From positions 1 through 27,735 of the forward strand of contig NZ_JBKBQM010000040.1 of the NCBI RefSeq assembly GCF_046292685.1: 27,735 nt of DNA, given 5' to 3'. A program made the position numbers and the translations under genes. Below are positions 18,011 through 26,824 of this stretch, in pieces (the stretch's first letter is position 1; each line of letters begins with the position of its first letter). The DNA is from Wagnerdoeblera sp046292685 (lineage in GTDB: Bacteria > Pseudomonadota > Alphaproteobacteria > Rhodobacterales > Rhodobacteraceae). A model generated the notes under the pieces. That model was not told the DNA's origin. It made no database searches and saw only the letters and a program-made list of their open reading frames with translations.

Positions 18011-18249
18011 GCCCGCCGTTTCCGACCCTAGGCCACTTTCCGTCGGCGCAGCCCCCCAGGCCTGCGCCGATTTGCATGTAAAATACCGAACAATTACGGT
18101 TTTTTAGCCCAATTCTCGCCACCATTGGCCGCGACCTTGAAGACAATTCAGAGCAGCACGCGGCGCCCGAGTCGCGGGCGGCGGACCAAGGCATCGGGGC
18201 ACCTGCGGCCCCCTGCTGCGTGCTGCCGGAGAGAACGAGGATTGAGGCA
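18011..18249 (+). promoter_or_regulatory. gap inside the Tad block with hairpin and AT-rich segment
   Basis: This is the only long gap in an otherwise nearly contiguous gene block. A 9-bp inverted repeat (18043-18051 with 18062-18070, 10-nt loop) is followed by an AT-rich stretch. That stretch holds TAAAAT (18079-18084) and a weak hairpin, ACCG...CGGT, leading into six T residues (18085-18105). Partial termination after the OmpA gene and a second promoter for cpaE onward are both possible. No good -35 box was found. Confidence 0.4.
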
Positions 18250-19515
18250 ATGGCAAGCGTGGCCCAACTGCAACCGGAACCGGCGCCCGTCGTGGCCTGC
18301 ACGATCTCGCGCGATGTGCAGAACTTCGACCTGCTGATCGAAGACATGGAGGCCGAGCTTGGCGAAAGCTGGGGCGACCTTTCGTTCGGCGATGCCCTGG
18401 CCTTTTTCGACCAGCCCGAGGCGGCGGCACTGGAATTCGTCGCCGTCGCGGTGGATGGCGACGACGAGGCTTCGCTGGGCCAGATTGCCGCGGTGGTGAA
18501 GGCGGCGCACGACAAGGGGATCAAGGTGATCCTGGTGGCCGACCAGATCAGCCCGGCCGGCCTGCACCAGCTGTTGCGCCTCGGGGCCGAGGACTTCGTG
18601 CCCTATCCCTTGCCCGAAGGCGCCCTGCACGACGCCATCGAACGGTTGCGGCGCCCGGCGCCGCCGGCGGCTGCGATGGTGGCGGACAGCGATGTTCCGG
18701 GGCCGGCACAGCCGAGCTTCAAGCCCAAGGGCGACCGCGACGGGGTGATCCTGCCGGTGCACGGGTTGGCAGGCGGGGTGGGCGCCACCTCCTTTGCCGT
18801 CAACCTCGCGTGGGAACTTGCAACCCTGTCCAAGACCGATGCGCCGCGGGTCTGCCTGATCGACCTCGACTTCCAGTATGGCTCGGTCGCCACCAGCCTT
18901 GACCTGCCGCGGCGGGACCAGGTGTTCGAAATCCTGTCCGACACCGCGGCAATCGACAGCGATGCCTTCGTGCAATCCATGCTGACCTTCAACGACCGGC
19001 TGCATGTCTTCACCTCGCCTGCCGACATGCTGCCGCTCGATTTCGTCGGGCCAGAGGACATTGCCCGCATCCTCGACATGGCGCGGGCGAACTTCGACTA
19101 CGTCATCGTCGACATGCCCAAGACCATCGTGCAATGGACCGAAACGGTGCTGAACCAGGCGCATGTGTATTTCGCGCTGCTGGAACTGGACATGCGCTGC
19201 GCGCAGAATGCCCTGCGGCTGGTGCGAGCGCTGAAGGCCGAAAGCCTGCCGCACGAAAAGCTGCGCTTTGCGCTGAACCGGGCGCCCGGGTTTACCGACC
19301 TTTCAGGCAAGAACCGCGCCAAGCGGCTGGCCGAAAGCCTGTCGATCCAGATCGAGGTGATGCTGCCCGACGGTAGCCGCCAGGTCACGCAAAGCAACGA
19401 CCACGGCCTGCCGCTGGCCGAAACCGCCGCCAAGAACCCCCTGCGCAAGGAAATCCAGAAACTGGCCAAACAGATCCACGACCTGAACAAGGCCGTGGAA
19501 ACCGCCCGCAAGTAA
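18250..19515 (+). CDS. cpaE: CpaE/TadZ, MinD/ParA-like pilus localisation protein
   Basis: This is the Tad-system member of the ParA/MinD ATPase superfamily, which places the pilus machine in the cell; 421 aa. The ATG at 18250 with GAGG at 18237-18240 is preferred over an in-frame GTG at 18220. The N-terminal third resembles a degenerate response-regulator receiver domain (VKAAHDKGIKVILVADQISPAGLHQLL and AEDFVPYPL). The MinD-like domain begins near residue 165. Its deviant Walker A is GLAGGVGATS (172-181), with Ala at both positions normally lysine. The Walker A'-like segment CLIDLDFQYGSVAT and the segment FDYVIVDMPK are present. It is followed after 12 nt by the cpaF ATPase gene. Confidence 0.93.
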   Translation: MASVAQLQPEPAPVVACTISRDVQNFDLLIEDMEAELGESWGDLSFGDALAFFDQPEAAALEFVAVAVDGDDEASLGQIAAVVKAAHDKGIKVILVADQISPAGLHQLLRLGAEDFVPYPLPEGALHDAIERLRRPAPPAAAMVADSDVPGPAQPSFKPKGDRDGVILPVHGLAGGVGATSFAVNLAWELATLSKTDAPRVCLIDLDFQYGSVATSLDLPRRDQVFEILSDTAAIDSDAFVQSMLTFNDRLHVFTSPADMLPLDFVGPEDIARILDMARANFDYVIVDMPKTIVQWTETVLNQAHVYFALLELDMRCAQNALRLVRALKAESLPHEKLRFALNRAPGFTDLSGKNRAKRLAESLSIQIEVMLPDGSRQVTQSNDHGLPLAETAAKNPLRKEIQKLAKQIHDLNKAVETARK

Positions 19516-19527
19516 GGTCCGACGCCC

Positions 19528-20973
19528 ATGTTCTCGCGCTACAAGAAATCCGGCACCGACCGCCCTGCCCCGACCGTCTCGGCGCAAGCCGCCGTTGCCC
19601 CGCCTGCGGCAGCACCGCAGCGCAGCCCCATTGCTTCGCTGAAACCGGCCCCGGTCACGGCCTTGCCGCCGGCACAGGCCGTGGCCCAGGACAAGGAGAA
19701 GAAGCGCAAGGAACGGCTGAGCGAACTGAAGGTCGAACTGCACAAGCGCCTGCTGGAAAGCCTGAACCTTTCGGCCATCGAACATGCGGCCGAAGCCGAC
19801 CTGCGCGCTGAAATCGCCGACATCGCCACCGAGGCCCTGGGCGAAATGTCCGTCGTCCTGAACAAGGAAGACCGGACGCAACTGTTCCAGGAACTTTACG
19901 ACGAGGTGATGGGCCTCGGCCCGATCGAGCCCTTGCTGAAGGATGAAACGGTCAACGACATCCTCATCAACGGCCCGCATCGCGTTTTCGTGGAACGGGC
20001 CGGCAAGTTGATGCTGTCGGACATCACCTTCAAGGACGAAAAGCACCTGCTGCGGATCATCGACAAGATCGTGTCCGCCGTGGGGCGCCGGGTCGACGAA
20101 TCGAACCCCTATGTCGACGCCCGCCTGGCCGATGGCAGCCGCTTCAACGCGATGGTGCCGCCGGTGGCGGTGGACGGCAGCCTCGTGTCGATCCGCAAGT
20201 TCAAGAAGGACAAGCTGAAGATCGAGGACTTGGTCCGTTTCGGCGCCTTTACCGAGGAAATGGCCGCCTATCTGCAGGCCGCCGTGGCCACGCGGCTGAA
20301 CGTGATCGTGTCGGGCGGCACCGGCTCGGGCAAGACCACCACGCTGAACGCGCTGTCGTCGTTCATCGACAACCACGAGCGCATCCTGACCATCGAAGAT
20401 ACGGCGGAACTGCAACTGCAACAGCAGCACGTCGGCCGCATGGAAAGCCGCCCGCCGAACGTCGAAGGCAAGGGGGCGGTGACGCAGCGCGACTGTCTGC
20501 GCAACGCGCTGCGGATGCGCCCCGACCGCATCATCGTCGGCGAAACCCGCGGCGAGGAAGTGATCGACATGTTGCAGGCGATGAACACCGGCCACGACGG
20601 GTCGATGACCACGATCCACGCCAACAACGCCCGCGATGCCGTGAGCCGCCTTGAAAACATGGTCGCCATGTCGGGCATCGAGATGCCGCTGAAGGCGATG
20701 CGCGCGCAGATCGCATCGGCCGTCAACCTGATCGTGCAGGCCAGCCGCCTGCAGGATGGCTCGCGCCGCATGACCTCGATCACGGAAATCACCGGGATGG
20801 AAGGCGACGTGATCTCGATGCAGGAAATCTTCCGCTATGAACGGCTGGGCGTGGCGCCGGACGGCAAGATCATCGGCCGCTTCAACGCCACAGGCGTGCG
20901 TTCGGCCTATTCCGACCGCTTCAAGCAATGGGGCTACGACCTGCCGGCCTCGATCTACGAACCGCTCCCGTAA
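19528..20973 (+). CDS. cpaF: Tad pilus assembly ATPase CpaF/TadA
   Basis: This is the hexameric secretion ATPase (GspE/VirB11 family) that powers pilus assembly and retraction, 481 aa. A basic, Pro/Ala-rich N-terminus precedes the conserved core. Walker A GGTGSGKT is at residues 263-270, the Asp box region surrounds TIEDTAELQL, Walker B RIIVGE is at 334-339, and the His box HDGSMTTIH is at 356-364. All catalytic elements are intact. It is cytoplasmic, partnering TadB and TadC in the inner membrane. tadB starts 9 nt downstream. Confidence 0.97.
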   Translation: MFSRYKKSGTDRPAPTVSAQAAVAPPAAAPQRSPIASLKPAPVTALPPAQAVAQDKEKKRKERLSELKVELHKRLLESLNLSAIEHAAEADLRAEIADIATEALGEMSVVLNKEDRTQLFQELYDEVMGLGPIEPLLKDETVNDILINGPHRVFVERAGKLMLSDITFKDEKHLLRIIDKIVSAVGRRVDESNPYVDARLADGSRFNAMVPPVAVDGSLVSIRKFKKDKLKIEDLVRFGAFTEEMAAYLQAAVATRLNVIVSGGTGSGKTTTLNALSSFIDNHERILTIEDTAELQLQQQHVGRMESRPPNVEGKGAVTQRDCLRNALRMRPDRIIVGETRGEEVIDMLQAMNTGHDGSMTTIHANNARDAVSRLENMVAMSGIEMPLKAMRAQIASAVNLIVQASRLQDGSRRMTSITEITGMEGDVISMQEIFRYERLGVAPDGKIIGRFNATGVRSAYSDRFKQWGYDLPASIYEPLP

Positions 20974-20982
20974 GGACGCATC

Positions 20983-21951
20983 ATGGAATTCTCGACCGCA
21001 CCGCTGATCTACGGCCTGGTGGCCCTTGGCGTTTTCCTGCTGGTGGAAGGCATCTACCTGACGGTGTTCGGCAAATCGATCAGCCTGGATCGCAAGGTGA
21101 ACCGCCGCCTCGCGTTGCTGGAAAAGGGCGGCAACCGCGAACAGGTTCTGGAACAGCTCCGCAAGGAAATGAGCCAGCACATGAAGTCGCGGGGCATCCC
21201 GCTTTATTCGGTGCTGGCGGCCAAGGCTCAAAAGGCCAACATCGCCTTTTCGCCGCAGGCTCTGGTGGGCATCATGGTGGGCATGTCGTTGCTGGCCTAT
21301 CTGGGCCTGACCGTGGGCACCGAGGCCGAGCCGGCCGTGCGCGCGCTGGTGTCGGTGGTGATCGGCTTTGGCGGCGTTTATGTCTGGGTCAACAAGAAGG
21401 CCAAGAAGCGCCTCGACCTGCTGGAAGAACAATTGCCCGACGCGGTGGAACTGATGGTTCGGTCGTTGCGCGTGGGCCATCCGTTCTCGTCCGCCATCGG
21501 CATCGTGGCCAAGGAGGTGCCCGACCCCTTGGGCACCGAGTTTGGCGTCATCTCGGACGAGGCTGCCTATGGCCGCGACATTTCCGAAAGCCTGAAGGCC
21601 CTTGCGGAACGGATGGACATGCAGGACCTGCGCTTTCTGGCCGTGGCCGTCAGCATCCAGCAGCAGTCGGGCGGCAACCTGGCCGAGGTGCTGGACGGTC
21701 TGGCCAAGGTGATCCGCTCGCGTTTCAAGCTGTTCCGCAGGGTCAAGGCGATTACGGCCGAAGCGAAATGGTCGGGGATGTTCCTGTCGGGCTTTCCCAT
21801 CGTTGCGATGGTGCTGATCCAGGTGCTCAAGCCCGACTACTACGACGACGTCAAGGAAACCGCCTACTTCATTCCGACGGCTCTGGTCGTGGCCACCTTC
21901 CTTGTCATCAACGTGATCTACATGAAGATCATGGTCAACATCAAGGTTTGA
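20983..21951 (+). CDS. tadB: inner-membrane platform protein TadB
   Basis: This is the T2SSF (GspF)-family platform protein of the Tad secretion system, 322 aa. There is one membrane segment at the N-terminus (LIYGLVALGVFLLVEGIYL), a pair near residues 90-130, then the cytoplasmic T2SSF domain. That domain contains LPDAVELMVRSLRVGHPFSSAI and SIQQQSGGNLAEVLDGLAKVI. C-terminal membrane helices complete it. It would interact with CpaF and TadC. AAGGA precedes the start. tadC begins 4 nt after it ends. Confidence 0.95.
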   Translation: MEFSTAPLIYGLVALGVFLLVEGIYLTVFGKSISLDRKVNRRLALLEKGGNREQVLEQLRKEMSQHMKSRGIPLYSVLAAKAQKANIAFSPQALVGIMVGMSLLAYLGLTVGTEAEPAVRALVSVVIGFGGVYVWVNKKAKKRLDLLEEQLPDAVELMVRSLRVGHPFSSAIGIVAKEVPDPLGTEFGVISDEAAYGRDISESLKALAERMDMQDLRFLAVAVSIQQQSGGNLAEVLDGLAKVIRSRFKLFRRVKAITAEAKWSGMFLSGFPIVAMVLIQVLKPDYYDDVKETAYFIPTALVVATFLVINVIYMKIMVNIKV

Positions 21952-21955
21952 CCTC

Positions 21956-22942
21956 ATGGACATTCTCAACCAGATCAATGCGTTGATCCAATCCTACCTG
22001 GGCCCTGCGGGCCCGGTCATCCTGGTGGCGGGTCTAGGCCTCGCGCTGGTGGCGCTTGCCTTGCCCTCGATGCTGAACAAACGGAGCGATCCGCTGGACA
22101 AGCTGCGCGCCCAGTCCCGCAAGGGCGCGGCCAAGGCCGACCCGACCAAGGCGCTGCGCACCAGCGACTATGCCGACAAGCTGGAAAAATACGCCCATTT
22201 CCTGGAGCCCGCCAAGGCCGAGGAGCTGAGCGCGGCCAAGCTGAAGATGCTGCGCGCCGGCTATCGGTCGAAGAATGCAGTCCGCAGCTTTCACGCCGCC
22301 CAGTTCGTGCTGGGCCTGTCGTTGCTGGCGGCCGGCGTGATCTATACGCTGGCCACCAAGGGCGATGCCAAGCCCGACTCAACGTCGCTGCTGATGACCA
22401 CGCTTGTTCCCGGCGTCGTCGGCTATTTCCTGCCCAGCTACTGGGTGGAACGCCGCATCCAGACCCGGCGCGAGGAAATGATCAACGGCTTTCCCGACAG
22501 CCTCGACATGATGCTGGTCTGCGTCGAGGCCGGCCAGTCGCTGGACCAGTCGATCATCCGGGTGTCCAAGGAGATCAAGCTTGGCTACCCCGCGCTTGGC
22601 GAGGAATACGAAATCGTCGCGCAAGAGATCAAGGCCGGCAAGGAACGGACGCAGGTTCTGAAGGATTTCGGCGAACGCTCGGGCATCCCGGACATCGCGT
22701 CCTTCGTGACCACGATGGTGCAGTCGGCCACCTTCGGCACCTCGATCGCCGAGGCGTTGCGCGTCTATGCCGGGGAAATGCGCGACAAACGCGTGATGCG
22801 CGCCGAAGAAAAGGCCAACGTCTTGCCGACCAAGCTGACCTTGGGCACAATGCTGTTCACGGTGCCGCCGCTGCTGATCATCCTGATCGGGCCTTCGCTG
22901 TATGGCATCGCCACCACGCTGGGCGGCGGAGGAGTGTTCTGA
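21956..22942 (+). CDS. tadC: inner-membrane platform protein TadC
   Basis: This is a second T2SSF-family platform protein, 328 aa, paralogous to TadB. There is an N-terminal membrane segment (VILVAGLGLALVALALPSML), another pair near residues 110-160 (FVLGLSLLAAGVIYTLA, LVPGVVGYFLPSYW), and the T2SSF core FPDSLDMMLVCVEAGQSLDQSI. A C-terminal hydrophobic helix (TMLFTVPPLLIILIGPSLYG) completes it. It is translated immediately before the TadD-like lipoprotein gene, whose GTG start abuts its stop codon. Confidence 0.95.
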   Translation: MDILNQINALIQSYLGPAGPVILVAGLGLALVALALPSMLNKRSDPLDKLRAQSRKGAAKADPTKALRTSDYADKLEKYAHFLEPAKAEELSAAKLKMLRAGYRSKNAVRSFHAAQFVLGLSLLAAGVIYTLATKGDAKPDSTSLLMTTLVPGVVGYFLPSYWVERRIQTRREEMINGFPDSLDMMLVCVEAGQSLDQSIIRVSKEIKLGYPALGEEYEIVAQEIKAGKERTQVLKDFGERSGIPDIASFVTTMVQSATFGTSIAEALRVYAGEMRDKRVMRAEEKANVLPTKLTLGTMLFTVPPLLIILIGPSLYGIATTLGGGGVF

Positions 22943-23506
22943 GTGCGACGTGAACGATGCGGGTGGCCTGTTGCCGCCCTGCTGACGGTCCTGCTGGCCG
23001 CCTGTGGCAACACGGGCGGCCTTGGCGCACCCGAGGGGGTCGCGCCCGGCACTGATCGTCGCGGACAGGCGGTCGATGGCTTGACCGTAGGGCATCGTCT
23101 GCTGGAAGCGGGCGAACATGAACTCGCGCTCAAGGCCTATTACCGCGCGGCGGCCGAACAGGGCATCAATGCCGATGTCCTTTCGGCCATAGGCTCGGCC
23201 AACCTGAAACTGGGCCGCCTGGGCCAGGCCGACCAGATGCTGCGCCGCGCGCTGGAAATCGACCCCGATTTCGTGCCGGCCCTGAACAACCTTGGCGTCG
23301 TGCTGATGGAAAAGGGCGAGACCGGCGAGGCACGGCGCGTGTTCCAGCGGGCCTTCGCGCTCGACAGTGGCAAAACGGACTCCATCCGCGAAAACCTGCG
23401 ACTGGCTATCGCGCGAACCGAAAACCGTGTTATTGATAGCAAGCAAGAGGCAGACTTTTCGTTGGTTCGCCGCGGACAGGGGGAATACCTGCTGCTGACG
23501 AACTGA
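22943..23506 (+). CDS. tadD: TPR-containing pilus lipoprotein (TadD-like)
   Basis: This is a 187-aa lipoprotein beginning at GTG 22943, directly abutting the tadC stop. A strong GGAGGAG at 22928-22934, 8 nt upstream, fixes this start. The lipobox is LAAC with Cys21. At least two TPR-like helical pairs follow (VLSAIGSANLKLGRLGQADQ and ALNNLGVVLMEKGETGEARR). TadD is the TPR pilotin-type protein needed for secretin assembly in other Tad systems; that role is inferred by position and domain. Confidence 0.85.
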   Translation: MRRERCGWPVAALLTVLLAACGNTGGLGAPEGVAPGTDRRGQAVDGLTVGHRLLEAGEHELALKAYYRAAAEQGINADVLSAIGSANLKLGRLGQADQMLRRALEIDPDFVPALNNLGVVLMEKGETGEARRVFQRAFALDSGKTDSIRENLRLAIARTENRVIDSKQEADFSLVRRGQGEYLLLTN

Positions 23507-23531
23507 CACGACGAGCAGTAAAGGACGCAAA

Positions 23532-24389
23532 ATGCGCCACACCATGATTGCTGCGCTATGCCTTGGCGGCATGGCGCTGACCGCCTGCCAGCGTGCCACC
23601 GACGCCGAAGTGTCGCGCACGCTGAAGAATGTGAACGTCATCGACGAAAGCAACCTCAGCGACATCATGCTGACCGTGGCCGACCCTGCAGAGTCGGTCA
23701 GCTATTTCCAGCGCACGGCCGCCGAAAACCCGGAGCGGATCGACCTGCAACGGAACCTGGCCAAGGCCCTGGTGCGCGCCGGCCGCCCAACCGATGCCGC
23801 GAAGGTCTGGCAAGGCGTGATCGCGCGCCCCGACTCCACGCCCGACGACAAGGTGGACATGGCCGATGCCCTGATCCGGTCGAACGACTGGGCCAAGGCG
23901 CAAGAGGTGCTGGCATCGGTTCCGCCAACGCACGAAACCTTTCAGCGCTATCGGCTGGAAGCGATGGTCGCCGATGCGAACAAGCAGTGGAAAAAGGCCG
24001 ACAGTTTCTATGAGATCGCCTCCGGCCTGACCAACCGCCCGGCGGGTGTGCTGAACAACTGGGGGTATTCCAAGCTCAGCCGGGGCGACTTCGCCGGGGC
24101 CGAGAAACTGTTCATCGAGGCGATCAGCTACGACCCCAAGCTGTTCACCGCCAAGAACAACCTGGTCATGGCCCGCGGCGCCCAGCGGCGCTACGACCTG
24201 CCGGTGGTGGAAATGACCCAGGTCGAACGGGCCGAGCTGCTGCATACGCTGGCGCTGACCGCGATCAAGCAAGGCGATGTCAACGTCGGGCGCGGCCTGC
24301 TGCAGGATGCAATCGACACCCACCCGCAGCATTTCGAAGCGGCAGTGCGGTCGCTGCGGGCGCTCGATGCCAACGTGAAGCGCGGCTGA
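23532..24389 (+). CDS. second TPR lipoprotein of the Tad locus
   Basis: This is a 285-aa lipoprotein with lipobox LTAC (Cys19) followed by repeated TPR-like helices, for example VSYFQRTAAENPERIDLQRN, LNNWGYSKLSRGDFAGAEKL and AVRSLRALDANVKRG at the end. AAAGGA lies just before the ATG. It is a second, larger TPR lipoprotein beside the TadD-like one, plausibly a helper for secretin or pilus assembly. Its stop overlaps the prepilin peptidase ATG by one base, so the two are coupled. Confidence 0.85.
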   Translation: MRHTMIAALCLGGMALTACQRATDAEVSRTLKNVNVIDESNLSDIMLTVADPAESVSYFQRTAAENPERIDLQRNLAKALVRAGRPTDAAKVWQGVIARPDSTPDDKVDMADALIRSNDWAKAQEVLASVPPTHETFQRYRLEAMVADANKQWKKADSFYEIASGLTNRPAGVLNNWGYSKLSRGDFAGAEKLFIEAISYDPKLFTAKNNLVMARGAQRRYDLPVVEMTQVERAELLHTLALTAIKQGDVNVGRGLLQDAIDTHPQHFEAAVRSLRALDANVKRG

Positions 24390-24886
24390 TGCTGGCCGCC
24401 GCTGCGCGCGAGGCGCTGTGGTTCCTGCCCTTCGTCGCCCCGGTGGCGATCTGGGTGGCCTGGTCCGACATGAAGTTCATGAAGATCCCGAACAAGGCCG
24501 TGCTGGCGCTGGCCGGGGTCTTTGCGACCATCGGCCTGCTGGCCGTGCCGCTGCCGGAATACGGCTGGCGCTGGATGCATCTCGCGGTCGTGCTGGCCAT
24601 CGGCTTCGTGCTGACCATTGCGGGCGCGATGGGCGCCGGCGATGCCAAGTTCGCCGCCGCGATGGCGCCCTTTGTGGCGCTTGGCGATGCCCGGCTGTTC
24701 ATCGGCATCTTCGCGGCCAGCCTGCTGGCCGCCTTTGCGGCGCACCGTCTGATGCGGGCCGTTCCGGCCTTTCGCGCGGCCACCCCCGACTGGGCCAGTT
24801 GGACCCATGCCAAGTTTCCCATGGGCCTTGCGCTGTCGGGCGCCCTGCTGATTCACCTTGGCGCTGTGGCGATGCTCGGGCGCTGA
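24389..24886 (+). CDS. cpaA: prepilin peptidase CpaA/TadV
   Basis: This is an A24-family membrane aspartic peptidase of 165 aa that cleaves the leader of Flp prepilins. It is the short form lacking the N-methyltransferase domain. The two catalytic aspartates are D27 in AWSDMKFMKIPN and D85 in GAGDAK. Several hydrophobic segments (about residues 10-25, 38-55, 64-80, 95-112 and 140-160) fit an integral inner-membrane protein. It closes the pilus block. Its substrates (Flp and TadE/F pseudopilins) are not encoded in the window. Confidence 0.93.
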   Translation: MLAAAAREALWFLPFVAPVAIWVAWSDMKFMKIPNKAVLALAGVFATIGLLAVPLPEYGWRWMHLAVVLAIGFVLTIAGAMGAGDAKFAAAMAPFVALGDARLFIGIFAASLLAAFAAHRLMRAVPAFRAATPDWASWTHAKFPMGLALSGALLIHLGAVAMLGR

Positions 24887-24925
24887 GGCCCTTTGTCTGT
24901 GCCCGAATACCGCGCCGGGGTGCAG

Positions 24926-24939
24926 GCCCCCCGAGGGGC
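24926..24939. terminator. short hairpin between convergent cpaA and oligoendopeptidase genes
   Basis: GCCCC and GGGGC pair around a CCGA loop within the 76-nt gap between two stop codons. There is no T-run. A weak candidate supported mainly by its convergent position. Confidence 0.25.
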
Positions 24940-24962
24940 GACGCGCCGGCCCCTTGCGCCGC

Positions 24963-26795
24963 TCAGGCCTCCATCGCCTCCAGTTCGTCGATGAAGCCCG
25001 CAATCATGTTCAGCCCCTTGTCCCAGAAGGCCGGGTCGGAAAGATCGAGGCCAAAGGGGGCCAGCAGATCCTTGTGGTGCTTGGACCCGCCGGCTTTCAG
25101 CATTTCGAAATACTTGTCCTCGAACCCCGGCAAACCGCCGGCGTAGGCGGCATAAAGCGCGTTCACCAGACCATCGCCGAAGGCATAGGCGTAGACGTAG
25201 AAGGGCGAATGCACGAAATGCGGGATATAGGCCCAGAAGGTTTCGTAGCCGTCCATGAACTCGAAGGCATCGCCAAGCGACTGCGCCTGCACGCTCATCC
25301 ACAGCGCGTTGATGTCGTCGGGGGTCAGCTCGCCATCCGCCCGGGCGGCGTGCAGCTTGCATTCGAAGTCGTAGAACGCGATCTGGCGGACAACGGTGTT
25401 GATCATGTCCTCGACCTTGCCCGCCAGCAGGGTCTTGCGTTCGGCCGGTGTGCGCGCGTTGTCGAGCAGCCTGCGGAAGGTCAGCATCTCGCCAAAGACC
25501 GAGGCGGTTTCGGCCAGCGTCAGGGGTGTTGCCGACAGCAACTCGCCCTGCCCTGCCGCCAGCACCTGATGCACGCCGTGGCCCAGTTCGTGCGCCAGCG
25601 TCATCACGTCGCGCGGCTTGCCCAGATAGTTGAGCATGACGTAAGGGTGCACCGTGGTCACCGTCGGGTGCGCGAACGCCCCCGGTGCCTTGCCCGGCTT
25701 GACCCCGGCATCGATCCAGCCGCGGCGGAAGAACGGGTCGGCAAGTTCGGCCATGCGCGGGTCGAAGGCGGCATAGGCGTCCAGCACGGTCCGCGTCGCC
25801 TCGTCCCAGTTCACCAGACGCGGGGTTTCCGTCGGAAGCGGGGCGTTGCGGTCCCAGACCTGCAGTTTGTCGAGGCCCATCCAGCGCGCCTTCAGCCGGT
25901 AGTAGCGATGCGACAGCTTGGGGTAGGCCGCCACCACCGCATCGCGCAGCGCCTGCACCACCTCGGGCTCCACATGGTTCGACAGGTGGCGCCCATGCTG
26001 GGGCGTGGGCATCTTGCGCCAGCGGTCGACGATTTCCTTTTCCTTGGCCAGCGTGTTGTGGATGCGGGCAAACAGCTTGACGTTGCGGTCAAACACCACG
26101 GCCAGAGCCCGTGCCGCCGCCTCGCGGCGCGCGCGGTCGGTATCGGTCAGCAGGTTCAGGGTGGATTCGAGGTTCAGCGGCTCGTCCTCGCCCGGAACGT
26201 CGAAGGTCAGGCCCGCCATCGTTTCGTCGAACAGCTTGTTCCAGGCGCTGGCACCGACAACCGATGTGTCATGCAGAAAGGTTTCCAGCTCGTCCGACAG
26301 CTGGTGCGGGCGCATGGCGCGCATGCGTTCGAACACCGGCTTGTAGCGCGCAAGCTCGGCATCGGCGGCCAGCAGGTGCGAAAGGTGGTCGTCCTCCAGC
26401 CGGTTGAACTCCAGACTGAAGAACACCAGCGGCGTTGTCGCCGTGGTGATGCGGTCCTGACAGTCGGCCATGAACTTGGCCCGCGCGCTGTCCATCGTGT
26501 TCTGGTAATAGCGCAGGCCCGCAAACGACATCAGCCGGCCGGCCACCACGTCGATCGCCTCGTAGCGGCGCACGCAAGCCAAAAGGCCTGCGGCATCCAG
26601 CGTGGCAAGCTTGCCCTGATAATCGGCCGCAAAGCCTGCCGCTTCGGCATCCAGCCAGTCGAGATCGCGCGCGACCTCGGGGGCTTCGGGGCTGGCGTAA
26701 AGGTCGCGCAGATCCCATTCGGGCAAACCGCCAAGGCCATTGCCCGCGCTTTCGGCATGGGCGTCACGGACGGTGCGGTCGTGGCTGGGGAACAT
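24963..26795 (-). CDS. M3 family oligoendopeptidase (PepF-type)
   Basis: This is a zinc metallopeptidase of the M3B group that hydrolyses short peptides in the cytoplasm, 610 aa. The active-site motif HELGH is at residues 402-406. The helical N-terminal domain and the C-terminal segment FVHSPFYVYAYAFGDGLVNALYA are typical of oligoendopeptidase F. The start is the ATG at 26793-26795 (MFPSHDRT), which has AGAGG six nt upstream on the minus strand. A GTG ten codons further up (26825) would lie inside the predicted -10 region and is less likely. It is convergent with the pilus block and unrelated to it in function. Confidence 0.94.
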   Translation of the reverse strand: MFPSHDRTVRDAHAESAGNGLGGLPEWDLRDLYASPEAPEVARDLDWLDAEAAGFAADYQGKLATLDAAGLLACVRRYEAIDVVAGRLMSFAGLRYYQNTMDSARAKFMADCQDRITTATTPLVFFSLEFNRLEDDHLSHLLAADAELARYKPVFERMRAMRPHQLSDELETFLHDTSVVGASAWNKLFDETMAGLTFDVPGEDEPLNLESTLNLLTDTDRARREAAARALAVVFDRNVKLFARIHNTLAKEKEIVDRWRKMPTPQHGRHLSNHVEPEVVQALRDAVVAAYPKLSHRYYRLKARWMGLDKLQVWDRNAPLPTETPRLVNWDEATRTVLDAYAAFDPRMAELADPFFRRGWIDAGVKPGKAPGAFAHPTVTTVHPYVMLNYLGKPRDVMTLAHELGHGVHQVLAAGQGELLSATPLTLAETASVFGEMLTFRRLLDNARTPAERKTLLAGKVEDMINTVVRQIAFYDFECKLHAARADGELTPDDINALWMSVQAQSLGDAFEFMDGYETFWAYIPHFVHSPFYVYAYAFGDGLVNALYAAYAGGLPGFEDKYFEMLKAGGSKHHKDLLAPFGLDLSDPAFWDKGLNMIAGFIDELEAMEA

Positions 26796-26824
26796 CGCGG
26801 ACCTCTGGTTGTGCGGGCCTGCCA

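Noticed and set aside
19303..21978. Very long minus-strand open frame (891 codons) opposite cpaE, cpaF and tadB
   Set aside because: It lies antisense to three intact, well-recognised genes and its translation is His/Gln/Arg-rich with no domain. Such mirror frames are expected in GC-rich coding DNA.
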